Positions 1-8,315 of a DNA stretch of 63,242 nt are shown here, one piece after another (positions within the stretch are counted from its first letter, which is position 1; each line of letters begins with the position of its first letter). This DNA is from Sphingomonas sanguinis. Lineage in GTDB: Bacteria > Pseudomonadota > Alphaproteobacteria > Sphingomonadales > Sphingomonadaceae. The DNA is taken from the NCBI RefSeq assembly GCF_001476905.1, contig NZ_LDTE01000025.1, positions 1-63,242 of the forward strand. The letters run 5' to 3'. The position numbers and the translations under genes are program-made. The notes under the pieces were generated by a model that saw only the letters and a list, made by a program, of their open reading frames with translations, made no database searches and was not told the origin of the DNA.

Positions 1-99
1 GGCGGGGGTGGCCGTCCCGACATGGCCCAGGGCGGCGGCCCCGACGGCACCAAGGGCGCCGAAGCGCTCCAGGCGGTGCGGGACGCTTTGGCGCAATAG
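1..99 (+). CDS. alaS: Alanyl-tRNA synthetase, C-terminal end only
   Basis: The window opens inside this gene, in frame 1, and 32 codons run to a TAG at 97-99. The peptide contains GGGGRPDMAQGGG, which is the signature of the extreme C-terminal domain of alanyl-tRNA synthetases, followed by a short helix ending in DALAQ. AlaS charges tRNA-Ala in the cytoplasm. Only this tail is visible, so neither the catalytic nor the editing domain can be checked. The identification rests on one short but distinctive motif. Confidence 0.85.
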   Translation, partial: GGGGRPDMAQGGGPDGTKGAEALQAVRDALAQ

Positions 100-137
100 T
101 TCAAAGTTCCAATCAAAAATAAGGGGAGGGCACCGGG

Positions 138-1022
138 ATGCGCCAGGTTTGGAAAGCGGCTTTCACACTGGTGCCCCTCCTTTCGCTGTCGCTGACGGCC
201 CATCCTGCCGAAGGACAGGTGGCGGGTGGCTCGGTCACGGTGACGGGCCGGCCGGTGCCGAAACGGGCCATCGTCGATCGATGGGTGCGCGACCTTTCGG
301 TGCGGCGCGGGTCCGACGAACCGCTGGCGCGCGTGAGTGCAGAGCTGTGCGTCGCCACGGCGGGGCTTGCGCCGGATTTCGGCAGGCTATTGGCGGACCG
401 CGTGCTGGCCAATGCCGAACGGCTGAACATCCGTCTGGGCGGTGACAAGTGCCGTCCCAATGTCCTGATCCTGTTCGTCGATCATGGCGCGGAGCAGGTC
501 GACTGGCTGCTCAATCACCGGCCGGGCATTTTCGGTGATCTGCCCTATGCCACGATCCGCCAGCTGCGCCACGACCGCGGCCCCGTCCATGCCTGGCATA
601 TCACCGCCATCGCCAGCCGTGACGGCGATCAGCTGATGATGGGACCTGACGGTTATCCGACTTTACATATACCCTCGGCAAGCCGCATCGATGCACCGAT
701 CCAGTCGCTGATCGTCGCTGCGGTCGTTCTGATCGATCGCTCGGCCGTGGTCGGCAAGTCCGTCAATCAAATTGCGGATTATGCGACGATGCGAACCTTG
801 GCCGTCGTCAACCCGCAGCTGAACCGGGTGGAAGGCGATCGATACGGCACGATCCTGTCTCTCTTTGGAAAGACCGACGCGCCTATGCAGCTGACGGCGT
901 TCGATTGGGGATATCTGCAGGGATTGTATACAGGCCGGGCCACCCGGCGAACATCGGCACAATATGCCGATATGGCGCGTTCGATCGAGAGCGAACTGGC
1001 CGCCGGAGACAAGACACCGTGA
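138..1022 (+). CDS. Secreted protein of unknown function
   Basis: I do not recognise this 294-residue protein. The ATG at 138 has a strong ribosome site (aaggggaggg, 121-130). The first 26 residues form a clear Sec signal peptide (hydrophobic FTLVPLLSLSLTA, then HPAEG), so the protein is probably periplasmic. The mature part has two cysteines (around residues 71 and 105), which could form a disulfide, and no obvious catalytic motif or membrane segment. Its stop overlaps the GTG start of the MATE exporter by four bases (GTGA), so the two are probably translated as a pair. Confidence 0.75.
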   Translation: MRQVWKAAFTLVPLLSLSLTAHPAEGQVAGGSVTVTGRPVPKRAIVDRWVRDLSVRRGSDEPLARVSAELCVATAGLAPDFGRLLADRVLANAERLNIRLGGDKCRPNVLILFVDHGAEQVDWLLNHRPGIFGDLPYATIRQLRHDRGPVHAWHITAIASRDGDQLMMGPDGYPTLHIPSASRIDAPIQSLIVAAVVLIDRSAVVGKSVNQIADYATMRTLAVVNPQLNRVEGDRYGTILSLFGKTDAPMQLTAFDWGYLQGLYTGRATRRTSAQYADMARSIESELAAGDKTP

Positions 1023-2467
1023 AATCTCAGGACGGACGTCGCGACCTGACTGCCGGGCCGATCGGCAAGACCCTGCTTCTGTTCGCGCTGCCCACCCTGG
1101 GGTCGAGCGTGCTGCAATCGCTCAACGGGTCGATCAACGCCATCTGGATCGGCCAGTTTCTGGGCGAACGGGCGCTGGCGGCGACGACCAATGCCAACAT
1201 CATCATGTTCCTGCTGGTGGCGGCGACCTTTGGCTTCGGCATGGCGGCGACGATCCTGATCGGCCAGAATATGGGGCGGAGGGATGTCGATGCGGTGCGC
1301 CGGGTGCTGGGATCGGCGCTGGGGCTGTTTGCGGTCATCTCGACCCTGACGGTGGTGGTCGGCTGGCTGGCCGCCCCCGCCATCCTGCGCGCGCTGGCGA
1401 CCCCGGCGGAGGTTTATCCGCTGGCGCTCGCCTATCTGCGGGTCATCTTCGTCGCGATGCCGCCGGGGTTCATCAGCGTGCTGCTGACCATGGCGCTGCG
1501 CGGGGTGGGCGATTCGATCACGCCGCTCAAGTTCATGGCGCTGGGTTCGGTGCTGGACGTCGTTTTGAACCCCGTCTTCATCCTGGGGCTGGGGCCCGCG
1601 CCGGCGCTGGGGATCGAGGGGTCGGCGATCGCCACGCTGATCGCCAATAGCGGATCGCTGCTGGCGCTTGTGACCTATCTCTACGCCAAGGATCTGGTCG
1701 TGCGGCTGCGCGGGGCGGAGTGGCGCTACCTGATCCCCACCCCGACGCTGCTGAAGACGATCGTGGTCAAGGGGTTTCCGATGGGGCTCCAGATGCTGGT
1801 CGTTTCCACCTCGGCGCTGGCGATGATGGGGCTGGTCAACCGGCACGGCACCTCGACCACCGCGGCTTACGGCGCGGCGAACCAGCTATGGACCTATATC
1901 CAGATGCCCGCCATGGCGGTGGGCGCGGCGGTCAGCGCGATGGCGGCGCAGAATATCGGTGCAGGGCAATGGGATCGGGTCGACCGGATCACGCGCGCGG
2001 GGCTGCGCATGAACCTGTTGCTGACCGGCGTGCTGGTGCTGGTCGTGACGTTGCTCGACCGGCATGTGCTGTGGCTGTTCCTGGGCAATGAGCAGGGCGC
2101 GATCGATATCGCCGCACGGATCAACCTGATCGCTGGGTGGAGCTTCATGCTGTTCGGCGTGTCGATGGTGCTCGCGGCGACGGTGCGGGCCAATGGCGCG
2201 GTGGTCGGGCCGCTCGTCATCCTGGCGATCGCGATGTTCCCGGTTCGCTTCGGCCTGGCCAATCTGTTCGAGCCGATGCTGGGATCGGACGCGATCTGGT
2301 GGAGCTTTCCGGCTGGCTCGCTGGCATCGATGGTGATGACCATCGCCTATTATCGTTACGGCAATTGGCGGAAGGGGCGGATGAGTGTCCCGGCGGGCAA
2401 GGAAGAGTGCGAGGAACAGGCGCTGGCCGAGGGTCAGCCGACCAACAAGGCGATGCCGGTCGGCTGA
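1019..2467 (+). CDS. MATE family multidrug/toxin efflux transporter
   Basis: A 482-residue polytopic inner-membrane protein with about twelve hydrophobic segments in two similar halves, as expected for MATE cation-coupled drug exporters. It starts TAGPIGKTLLLFALPTLGSS and contains the paired GFGMAATILIGQNMG and AVGAAVSAMAAQNIG segments (about residues 74 and 300) that mark the two halves of this family. The reading frame is open further upstream, but the GTG at 1019 is preferred because it overlaps the stop of the preceding gene (GTGA) and immediately precedes the family N-terminus. Length is normal. The substrate cannot be inferred. Confidence 0.9.
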   Translation: MKSQDGRRDLTAGPIGKTLLLFALPTLGSSVLQSLNGSINAIWIGQFLGERALAATTNANIIMFLLVAATFGFGMAATILIGQNMGRRDVDAVRRVLGSALGLFAVISTLTVVVGWLAAPAILRALATPAEVYPLALAYLRVIFVAMPPGFISVLLTMALRGVGDSITPLKFMALGSVLDVVLNPVFILGLGPAPALGIEGSAIATLIANSGSLLALVTYLYAKDLVVRLRGAEWRYLIPTPTLLKTIVVKGFPMGLQMLVVSTSALAMMGLVNRHGTSTTAAYGAANQLWTYIQMPAMAVGAAVSAMAAQNIGAGQWDRVDRITRAGLRMNLLLTGVLVLVVTLLDRHVLWLFLGNEQGAIDIAARINLIAGWSFMLFGVSMVLAATVRANGAVVGPLVILAIAMFPVRFGLANLFEPMLGSDAIWWSFPAGSLASMVMTIAYYRYGNWRKGRMSVPAGKEECEEQALAEGQPTNKAMPVG

Positions 2468-2482
2468 TCCCTCTCGGGGGCG

Positions 2483-3361
2483 TCAGACTGGTGCCATCAC
2501 CTCAATGATCCCCGCCGCGATGCGGGCGGTGACAGGGGTGCGGGCCAGCACCTCGCCATCGATCGAGATGGGCAGCGGGGGAATGGTGTTGAGCTTGATC
2601 TCGCGGCCCCGGAACTCCCGGACCTTTTCGCGGCGATAGTCGCTGCGCAGGATGCTGGCGGCCCAGTTGATCACCAAACGGCGCTTCACATGGCCGCAGA
2701 CCGCCTGCACCACGATCTCGCCGGAATCAACGGCGGCCGACTCCACCAGTTCGGTGCCGCCATGATAGGGGCCGTTGGAGATGCGGACCTCGACGACGCG
2801 CAGGCGCTCCCGCTCGCCATTCTGCTCGACGATCAGGGTGAAGGGGCGGAAGCGCAGGAACTGATACGCCGCCCAGCCGAGATAACCCAGCCGCCCGGCG
2901 ACGCGCTTCAGGCCGTGGGGCACCGTCTCGGCGATCTTGGGGCTGATGCCCATGGCGGCGCAATTGGCGTAATAATCCTTGTCGATCATGCCCAGGTCGA
3001 TGCGGCGCGGGCGGCCGGCGCGGATCACCTCCACCGCGCCCTCGATATCGAGCGGGATGCCGAGCGAGCGGGCAAAGCTGTTCGCCGTGCCGAGCGGCAG
3101 AACGCCCAGCACCACGTCATGTCCCACCATCAGGTCGACCAGCCCGCTGATCGTGCCGTCGCCGCCGCCCAGGATCAGTAGGTCCGGCTTGGCCGCCAGC
3201 AGCTCGCGAACCGTCGGCTCGAGGTCCTTGGGGTCCTCCACCGCGCGGGCATCGACCTTGTAGGGCAGGCCGGACATCGCCTTGCACGCCTGCTGGAACA
3301 GAGCTTGGCCACGCCGCGACTTGGCATTCACCACCATCGCGGCCGATCGTATCTCTCGCAC
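2483..3361 (-). CDS. Diacylglycerol/sphingosine kinase-like lipid kinase
   Basis: A 292-residue protein of the DAGK catalytic family. It carries the nucleotide-binding LILGGGDGT motif about 65 residues in, then LPLGTANSFARSLGIP, which is the GTxNDFA-like motif of bacterial lipid kinases. The C-terminal half ends in PISIDGEVL, matching the family's IDGE segment. It probably phosphorylates a lipid at the membrane surface. The GTG at 3361 is chosen because the minus strand has GGAAGGA eight bases upstream; a longer ATG start at 3400 lacks such a site. It is divergent from hemB, with only 79 bases between the two starts, and convergent with the MATE gene. Confidence 0.88.
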   Translation of the reverse strand: MREIRSAAMVVNAKSRRGQALFQQACKAMSGLPYKVDARAVEDPKDLEPTVRELLAAKPDLLILGGGDGTISGLVDLMVGHDVVLGVLPLGTANSFARSLGIPLDIEGAVEVIRAGRPRRIDLGMIDKDYYANCAAMGISPKIAETVPHGLKRVAGRLGYLGWAAYQFLRFRPFTLIVEQNGERERLRVVEVRISNGPYHGGTELVESAAVDSGEIVVQAVCGHVKRRLVINWAASILRSDYRREKVREFRGREIKLNTIPPLPISIDGEVLARTPVTARIAAGIIEVMAPV

Positions 3362-3440
3362 GTGCAAATTCCTTCCGCCCCCGAAACGCTTGCCATGCAA
3401 CGCTTGGCAAGCGGGGTCCGATCCCGCAAAAGCATTTTCG

Positions 3441-4433
3441 ATGACCGCTTCCTACCCCGCGCTTCGCCTTCGCCGTACCCGCGCTTCGCAGTGGAGCCGT
3501 CGGCTTCATGCCGAAACGGTGCTGACCCCGGCCGATCTGATCTGGCCGCTGTTCGTTACCGAGGGGCAGGGGGTGGAGGAGCCGATCGCCAGCCTGCCCG
3601 GCGTCTCGCGCTGGTCGCTGGACGGCATCGTCGCGCGGGCGCGGGAGGCCGCCGAGCTGGGCATTCCCTGTCTGGCCTTGTTCCCCAATACGCCGTCGCA
3701 GTTGCGCACCGATGACGGGCGCGAGGCGCTAAACCCCGGCAATCTGATGTGCCGGGCCATTGAGGCGATCAAGGACGCGGTGCCGGATATCGGTGTGCTG
3801 ACCGATGTCGCGCTCGATCCCTATACGACGCACGGCCATGACGGACTGGTCGATGAGGCCGGTTATGTCGTGAACGACCGGACCGCGGACGCCTTGGTCC
3901 AGCAGGCGCTGACCCAGGCGCGCGCCGGATCGGATGTCATTGCGCCGTCCGACATGATGGACGGCCGGGTGGGCATGATCCGCGCCGCCCTGGAGGCGGA
4001 GGGTTTCCACAACGTCCAGATCATGGCCTATGCCGCCAAATACGCCAGCGCCTTTTACGGTCCCTTCCGTGACGCGGTGAACACGCGCGGGCTGCTGAAG
4101 GGCGACAAGCGCACCTATCAGATGGATCACGCCAATGCCGAGGAGGCGTTGCGCGAGGTTGCGCTGGACCTGGCCGAGGGGGCGGACAGCGTGATGGTGA
4201 AGCCGGGCCTGCCCTATCTCGACATCATCCGCCGGGTGAAGGAGGAGTTCCGCGTGCCGACCTTCGCCTATCAGGTGTCGGGTGAATATGCGATGATCGA
4301 GACGGCGGTGGCGGCGGGCGCAGCGGACCGGGACGCCATGGTGCTGGAGACGCTGATGGCGTTCAAGCGCGCCGGATGCTCCGGCGTACTGACCTATCAT
4401 GCCGCCCATGCCGCGCGATTGCTGAACGCCTGA
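3441..4433 (+). CDS. hemB: Delta-aminolevulinic acid dehydratase (porphobilinogen synthase)
   Basis: A 330-residue enzyme that condenses two 5-aminolevulinates into porphobilinogen in tetrapyrrole synthesis. Both active-site lysine segments are visible: YAAKYASAFYGPFRDA (about residue 195) and VMVKPGLPYLD (about 248). The metal-site stretch reads DVALDPYTTHGHDG with aspartates rather than cysteines, so this is the magnesium-type rather than the zinc-type enzyme. The frame is open upstream, but MTASYPALRLRRTR from the ATG at 3441 matches normal HemB length and N-terminus. Placement beside a later heme gene (ctaA, 39 kb) is not operonic. Confidence 0.96.
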   Translation: MTASYPALRLRRTRASQWSRRLHAETVLTPADLIWPLFVTEGQGVEEPIASLPGVSRWSLDGIVARAREAAELGIPCLALFPNTPSQLRTDDGREALNPGNLMCRAIEAIKDAVPDIGVLTDVALDPYTTHGHDGLVDEAGYVVNDRTADALVQQALTQARAGSDVIAPSDMMDGRVGMIRAALEAEGFHNVQIMAYAAKYASAFYGPFRDAVNTRGLLKGDKRTYQMDHANAEEALREVALDLAEGADSVMVKPGLPYLDIIRRVKEEFRVPTFAYQVSGEYAMIETAVAAGAADRDAMVLETLMAFKRAGCSGVLTYHAAHAARLLNA

Positions 4434-4438
4434 CCCGT

Positions 4439-6646
4439 TTGTCAGGGACGAACCGACCCTCCAGCCTGGCGGCGCGCGCGCTGTTCGTGGCGACGATCCT
4501 GACCGGATCGTTCCTGCTGTTTCTGGTCCAGCCGCTGGTCGCGCGCATGGCGCTGCCCCGGCTGGGCGGTGCGCCCGCCGTGTGGAGCTCGGCGATGGTG
4601 GTCTACCAGGCGCTGCTGCTGGGCGGCTATTCCTATGCCCATGCGCTGGGGCGCTTGCGTCCGCGGGTGCAGGCGGGGGTGCATCTCGCCATGCTGGGTG
4701 TCGCTGGCCTGTGGCTGCCGATCGGATTGATGGCTGTCGACCTGCCCGCCGATGCGGAGCCGACGCTCTGGGTGCCCTGGCTGCTCGGCCTGTCGATCGG
4801 GCCGCTGTTCTTCGCCGTGTCGGCGCAGGCGCCGCTGATCCAGCGCTGGTTCGCGCTCGCCCAGGCGGGGCGCAATCCCTATGCGCTCTATGCCGCGTCG
4901 AACCTGGGCAGTTTTGCCGGGCTGATCGCCTATCCGTTGCTGGTCGAGCCCGCGATGACGCTGCACGGGCAAAGCCTGTTGTGGAGCGCGGGCTATGGCG
5001 TGCTGGCGCTGCTGGTGCTGGCCTGTGCCACGCGGTTGCCGAGTGCGGCCAAGGGCGAGGCGGTGGTTGCGACCTCGCCGCCACCGGGGTGGCGCCGGAT
5101 CGCGCTATGGGTGGCGCTGGCGGCGGTGCCGTCGGGGCTGGTGACCGCGACATCGACCTATATCACGACCGACATCCTCGCGATGCCGCTACTCTGGGTG
5201 TTGCCGCTGGGCCTGTATCTGGCGAGCTTCATCATCGCCTTTGCGACGCGGCGCGGAACGGCGGATACGCTGACCCGGATCGCGCCGGTCACGCTGCTGC
5301 TGTTCGGCGGCGTCATCATGGGCAGCTATCCCGAGCGGGCCTATGCCAATGTCGTCGTTGCGCTGCTGCTCCTCTTCATGGTCTCGGTGGCGCTGCACAC
5401 CGCGATGTACCGGGCGCGGCCTGGGGTCGATCGGCTGACCGGTTTCTATCTGTGGATGGCGGTCGGTGGTGCGCTGGGTGGGGTGTTCGCGGGCATCCTC
5501 GCGCCCGTGCTGTTCGACTGGACCTATGAATATCCGCTGTTGATCCTGGCGGCCGGGGCGTTGATCCCGCAGCAATATCTGTTGCCGACGATCCGTGATT
5601 TGTGGTGGCGGCATTCGCGCGCGATGCTGATCGCGCTGGCGGTGGCGATCGGATTGCTGCTCGACCTGCGTCTGGTGGGGCCTGCCGACTGGTTCGGCGA
5701 AGAGCGGCAAGGACCGATCTTCCTGATCATCGCCGCGCTCGGCTTCCTGGCGATCGGGGCGCGGGCGGGGTTCGTGCTGCTGCTGGCCGGGGCGTTGGTC
5801 CTGTTCGGCGGCTATCGCGCGCTGTCTTTGTCGATCGAGCGCGACGCGCGGATGCGCAGCTATTTCGGTGTCTACACGGTGCGCGACGGACCGGGCTATC
5901 GCGAGTTGGACCATGGATCGACCGTCCATGGCATCCAGCTTCGCGGGTCGATCGCGCGCGAGCGGACGCCGACTACCTATTATGCGCCCTATTCCGGTGT
6001 CGGGCGGGCGATGCGCGCCGCGCCGATGCTCTATGGTCCGGCCGCCCGCATCGGCGTCGTCGGGCTGGGGACCGGTACGCTTGCCTGCTACGCGCAGCCC
6101 GGGCAAAGCTGGCGCTTCTACGAGATCGATCCCGTCATCGTGCGCATCGCGCGCGATACCGGCCAGTTCAGCTATTTGCGGCTGTGTCAGCCCCATCCGG
6201 TCATCCGGGTTGGCGATGCCCGGTTGCGGCTGTCGGCAGAGGCGTCGGCCAGTTTGGACCTGCTGGCGCTGGATGCCTTTTCCTCCGACGCGGTTCCGGC
6301 GCATCTGCTGACGCGGGAGGCCTTTGCGACCTATGCCCGGGTGCTGTCGCGGCGCGGGTTGATGCTCGTCCACATCTCCAACCGCTTCGTCGATCTGGAG
6401 CCGCTGGTCGCGGCGGCCGCGCGGGATGGCGGCTGGATGGCCGCCAAGCTTCATTACGTCCCGACCGAACTGGACCGGCGGGATGAGGCCACCCCCTCGG
6501 TCTGGCTGGCGCTGTCGCGCGATCCGGCGGTGCTGAAGACGCTGGAGAAGCAGGGCGGCGACTGGACCCCGGCGGTCGCGCCGCCGGGGCTGGCGGCCTG
6601 GACGGACGATTATTCCAGCATCCTGCCCTTCATCCGCCAGTTCTGA
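4439..6646 (+). CDS. Polytopic membrane protein fused to a spermidine-synthase-like domain
   Basis: About 735 residues. The first 490 are hydrophobic with many transmembrane segments (first: ALFVATILTGSFLLFLVQPL). The last 200 form a Rossmann methyltransferase/aminopropyltransferase-like domain with a GVVGLGTGTLA glycine loop, an acidic YEIDP at the end of the second strand, and LDAFSSDAVP at the position of the catalytic Asp region. This is the architecture often annotated as fused MFS/spermidine synthase; actual polyamine synthesis is unproven. The start is uncertain: TTG 4439 lies just after the hemB stop and ATG 4376 overlaps hemB by 58 bases; neither has a clear ribosome site. Translational coupling to hemB is likely. 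Confidence 0.8.
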   Translation: MSGTNRPSSLAARALFVATILTGSFLLFLVQPLVARMALPRLGGAPAVWSSAMVVYQALLLGGYSYAHALGRLRPRVQAGVHLAMLGVAGLWLPIGLMAVDLPADAEPTLWVPWLLGLSIGPLFFAVSAQAPLIQRWFALAQAGRNPYALYAASNLGSFAGLIAYPLLVEPAMTLHGQSLLWSAGYGVLALLVLACATRLPSAAKGEAVVATSPPPGWRRIALWVALAAVPSGLVTATSTYITTDILAMPLLWVLPLGLYLASFIIAFATRRGTADTLTRIAPVTLLLFGGVIMGSYPERAYANVVVALLLLFMVSVALHTAMYRARPGVDRLTGFYLWMAVGGALGGVFAGILAPVLFDWTYEYPLLILAAGALIPQQYLLPTIRDLWWRHSRAMLIALAVAIGLLLDLRLVGPADWFGEERQGPIFLIIAALGFLAIGARAGFVLLLAGALVLFGGYRALSLSIERDARMRSYFGVYTVRDGPGYRELDHGSTVHGIQLRGSIARERTPTTYYAPYSGVGRAMRAAPMLYGPAARIGVVGLGTGTLACYAQPGQSWRFYEIDPVIVRIARDTGQFSYLRLCQPHPVIRVGDARLRLSAEASASLDLLALDAFSSDAVPAHLLTREAFATYARVLSRRGLMLVHISNRFVDLEPLVAAAARDGGWMAAKLHYVPTELDRRDEATPSVWLALSRDPAVLKTLEKQGGDWTPAVAPPGLAAWTDDYSSILPFIRQF

Positions 6647-6651
6647 GCGGC

Positions 6652-7191
6652 TCAGCCGCTGGGCAGTTGCGCGGTCAGCGCCTTGATCTGCTCGCCCTGC
6701 TTTGTGGTCTGCGCCGTGGCCCGCTCGCGCATCGCGACGAGTGCGGGATAGTCGGGCTCCAGCGCAGCGGCGCGCTTGATCGCCAGGTCGTCGATCTCGG
6801 TCAGGATCGCCGAACTGCGCGAGCGGATTTCGTCGAGCGTGGCGAGCTCGGTCTGTGCGGCCAGCCATGCGTCGCTGCCGACCGGCTGGCCCTTGGCCTT
6901 GGCCACATTGTCGCGGGCACGGTCATAGGCCGTGGCAAAGGCCGCACCGGCTTCATCCAGTCGTCCGCCCAGTTGCGTGATCTGCGTATCGAGCGCGGGA
7001 TCGGGGCGGAGCACCACGGGCTTGGCGGCAGGCTCGGCAAAGCCCTGTTTCTCGACCGGCCGGACCGCGAGCGAGGGATAGGGCGTCGTGTCGCGATCGC
7101 GTGCGCATCCGCCCAGAGACAGGGCGGCGAGCAGGCTCGCCATGGCAAGCAGCGGAGCGGAGCGGAGCGGGGCAGGGAAGAATTGGGTCAT
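6652..7191 (-). CDS. Small outer-membrane lipoprotein, unknown function
   Basis: A 179-residue predicted lipoprotein. The N-terminus has a signal peptide followed by a lipobox in LAALSLGGCARD, giving a diacylated cysteine near residue 30; the residue after it is Ala, which does not signal inner-membrane retention. The rest is helical and charged (repeated Ala/Glu/Lys/Arg stretches) with no catalytic motif, resembling periplasmic coiled-coil or spacer proteins. The ATG at 7191 has taggaTGA-type ribosome pairing at good spacing; another ATG lies at 7200. It is convergent with the preceding membrane protein, five bases apart. Confidence 0.72.
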   Translation of the reverse strand: MTQFFPAPLRSAPLLAMASLLAALSLGGCARDRDTTPYPSLAVRPVEKQGFAEPAAKPVVLRPDPALDTQITQLGGRLDEAGAAFATAYDRARDNVAKAKGQPVGSDAWLAAQTELATLDEIRSRSSAILTEIDDLAIKRAAALEPDYPALVAMRERATAQTTKQGEQIKALTAQLPSG

Positions 7192-7288
7192 CGCGGTCAT
7201 CCTAGACACGGAACGGTGCCGGTCAAAATGCCGCGACGCGCCATTCGCGGCTTTGCCAGAAAAAATGTGGATAACCCCAGCAAAGGGC

Positions 7289-7316
7289 TTGCCACGCTTT
7301 CGAAGCGCTTCTAAGA
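7289..7316 (+). promoter_or_regulatory. Putative tRNA-Arg promoter
   Basis: TTGCCA (7289-7294), a 16-base spacer and CTAAGA (7311-7316) lie 16 bases before the first tRNA-Arg. The same CTTGC...CTAAG layout precedes tRNA-Pro(TGG) at 59048-59076, which supports the assignment. Confidence 0.45.
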
Positions 7317-7331
7317 GCCCACCTCCACAGC

Positions 7332-7408
7332 GCGCCCGTAGCTCAGCTGGATAGAGCATCAGACTACGAATCTGAGGGTCGGACGTTCGAATCGTTCCGG
7401 GCGCGCCA
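7332..7408 (+). tRNA. tRNA-Arg(ACG), copy 1
   Basis: A 77-base cloverleaf with CCA encoded. Acceptor GCGCCCG pairs with CGGGCGC, discriminator G. Anticodon stem TCAGA/TCTGA encloses loop CTACGAA, so the anticodon is ACG. The T arm contains GTTCGAAT. ACG is normally deaminated to ICG to read CGU, CGC and CGA. Confidence 0.96.
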
Positions 7409-7443
7409 GTGGATCACATCAGGTCTCGACAGAGACCCCATGC

Positions 7444-7520
7444 GCGCCCGTAGCTCAGCTGGATAGAGCATCAGACTACGAATCTGAGGGTCGGACGTTC
7501 GAATCGTTCCGGGCGCGCCA
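7444..7520 (+). tRNA. tRNA-Arg(ACG), copy 2
   Basis: Base-for-base identical to the copy at 7332-7408 and separated from it by 35 bases, so the two are probably transcribed together and processed. The identity over the full 77 bases indicates a recent tandem duplication or gene conversion. Confidence 0.96.
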
Positions 7521-7580
7521 TTTTCCTACATCGTTGGATCACAAAGCCCGGCTTTGCTCTTTCGCCGATCTTGCATCCTG

Positions 7581-7604
7581 TTTCTCCCCCCGCGGGGGGA
7601 GAAA
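7581..7604. terminator. Perfect 24-base palindrome, possible bidirectional terminator
   Basis: TTTCTCCCCC-CGCGGGGGGAGAAA is exactly self-complementary over 24 bases. It lies between the tandem tRNA-Arg genes (+) and the convergent SDR gene (-). It has short A and T flanks on both sides rather than a long T run, so it may serve as a terminator for both units or be a small palindromic repeat. Confidence 0.45.
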
Positions 7605-7616
7605 GCGCCGGCTGCG

Positions 7617-8315
7617 TCAAGGTTGGACTTCCTTGCCCTCCCAATCGAATAGCTTGCCGCTGTCGGGCGCCTTCAGCCCGTCGATCACGTCCAGCAGCTG
7701 CACCGCCGCGCGGTCGGGCGCGAACAGGCCGCCGGGGCGGACATTGCCTTGAAACGGCTTGGAGAGTGTCGTGTCGACCGTGCCGGGATGCAGGCCGACG
7801 ATGATCGAGCGATCGTTGCGCCGCTTATGCTCGATCGCCAGCGTACGGATGAACTGGTTCAGCGCCGCCTTGGACGCGCGATAGCCATACCAGCCGCCCA
7901 TCCGGTTGTCCGAGATAGAACCGACCCGCGCCGACAGCGCGGCGAACAGCGTCTTGCCGGTCCGCGGCATGATCGGGAGCAAATGCTTGGCGACCAGCGC
8001 CGGGCCGATCGCGTTGACCGCAAAGTTGCGCGCCAGCCAAGCGGGATCGAGCTGGTCGATCGCCTTTTCCGGGCCGCGCTCCCCGTCATGGAGCAGGCCG
8101 GTGGCGACGATCACGAGATCAGGGGCGGGGCCTTTGGCGATCCGGGCAGCGGCGGCGGCGATGCTCGCCTCATCCTCCAGGTCGAGATGCGCGTCGCCGG
8201 TCATCGAGCGGGCGAAACGCGTGACCGCCACGCCCTCGTCCTCCAGCGCATCGGCGATGGCCCCACCGATGCCGCCCGACGCGCCGATGACGACGGCCTG
8301 TTTCCACTCGCTCAT
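7617..8315 (-). CDS. Short-chain dehydrogenase/reductase (SDR)
   Basis: A 232-residue classical-type SDR. The NAD(P) loop is GASGGIG near residue 10; the catalytic residues are seen as the Ser in LSARVGS and the Tyr-Lys pair in YGYRASKAAL (about residue 145). It resembles the C-factor/CsgA-like subgroup of short SDRs; the substrate is unknown. The ATG at 8315 overlaps the TGA of yaaA (ATGA), so it is co-translated with yaaA; an in-frame ATG at 8330 would overlap more deeply. Confidence 0.88.
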   Translation of the reverse strand: MSEWKQAVVIGASGGIGGAIADALEDEGVAVTRFARSMTGDAHLDLEDEASIAAAAARIAKGPAPDLVIVATGLLHDGERGPEKAIDQLDPAWLARNFAVNAIGPALVAKHLLPIMPRTGKTLFAALSARVGSISDNRMGGWYGYRASKAALNQFIRTLAIEHKRRNDRSIIVGLHPGTVDTTLSKPFQGNVRPGGLFAPDRAAVQLLDVIDGLKAPDSGKLFDWEGKEVQP

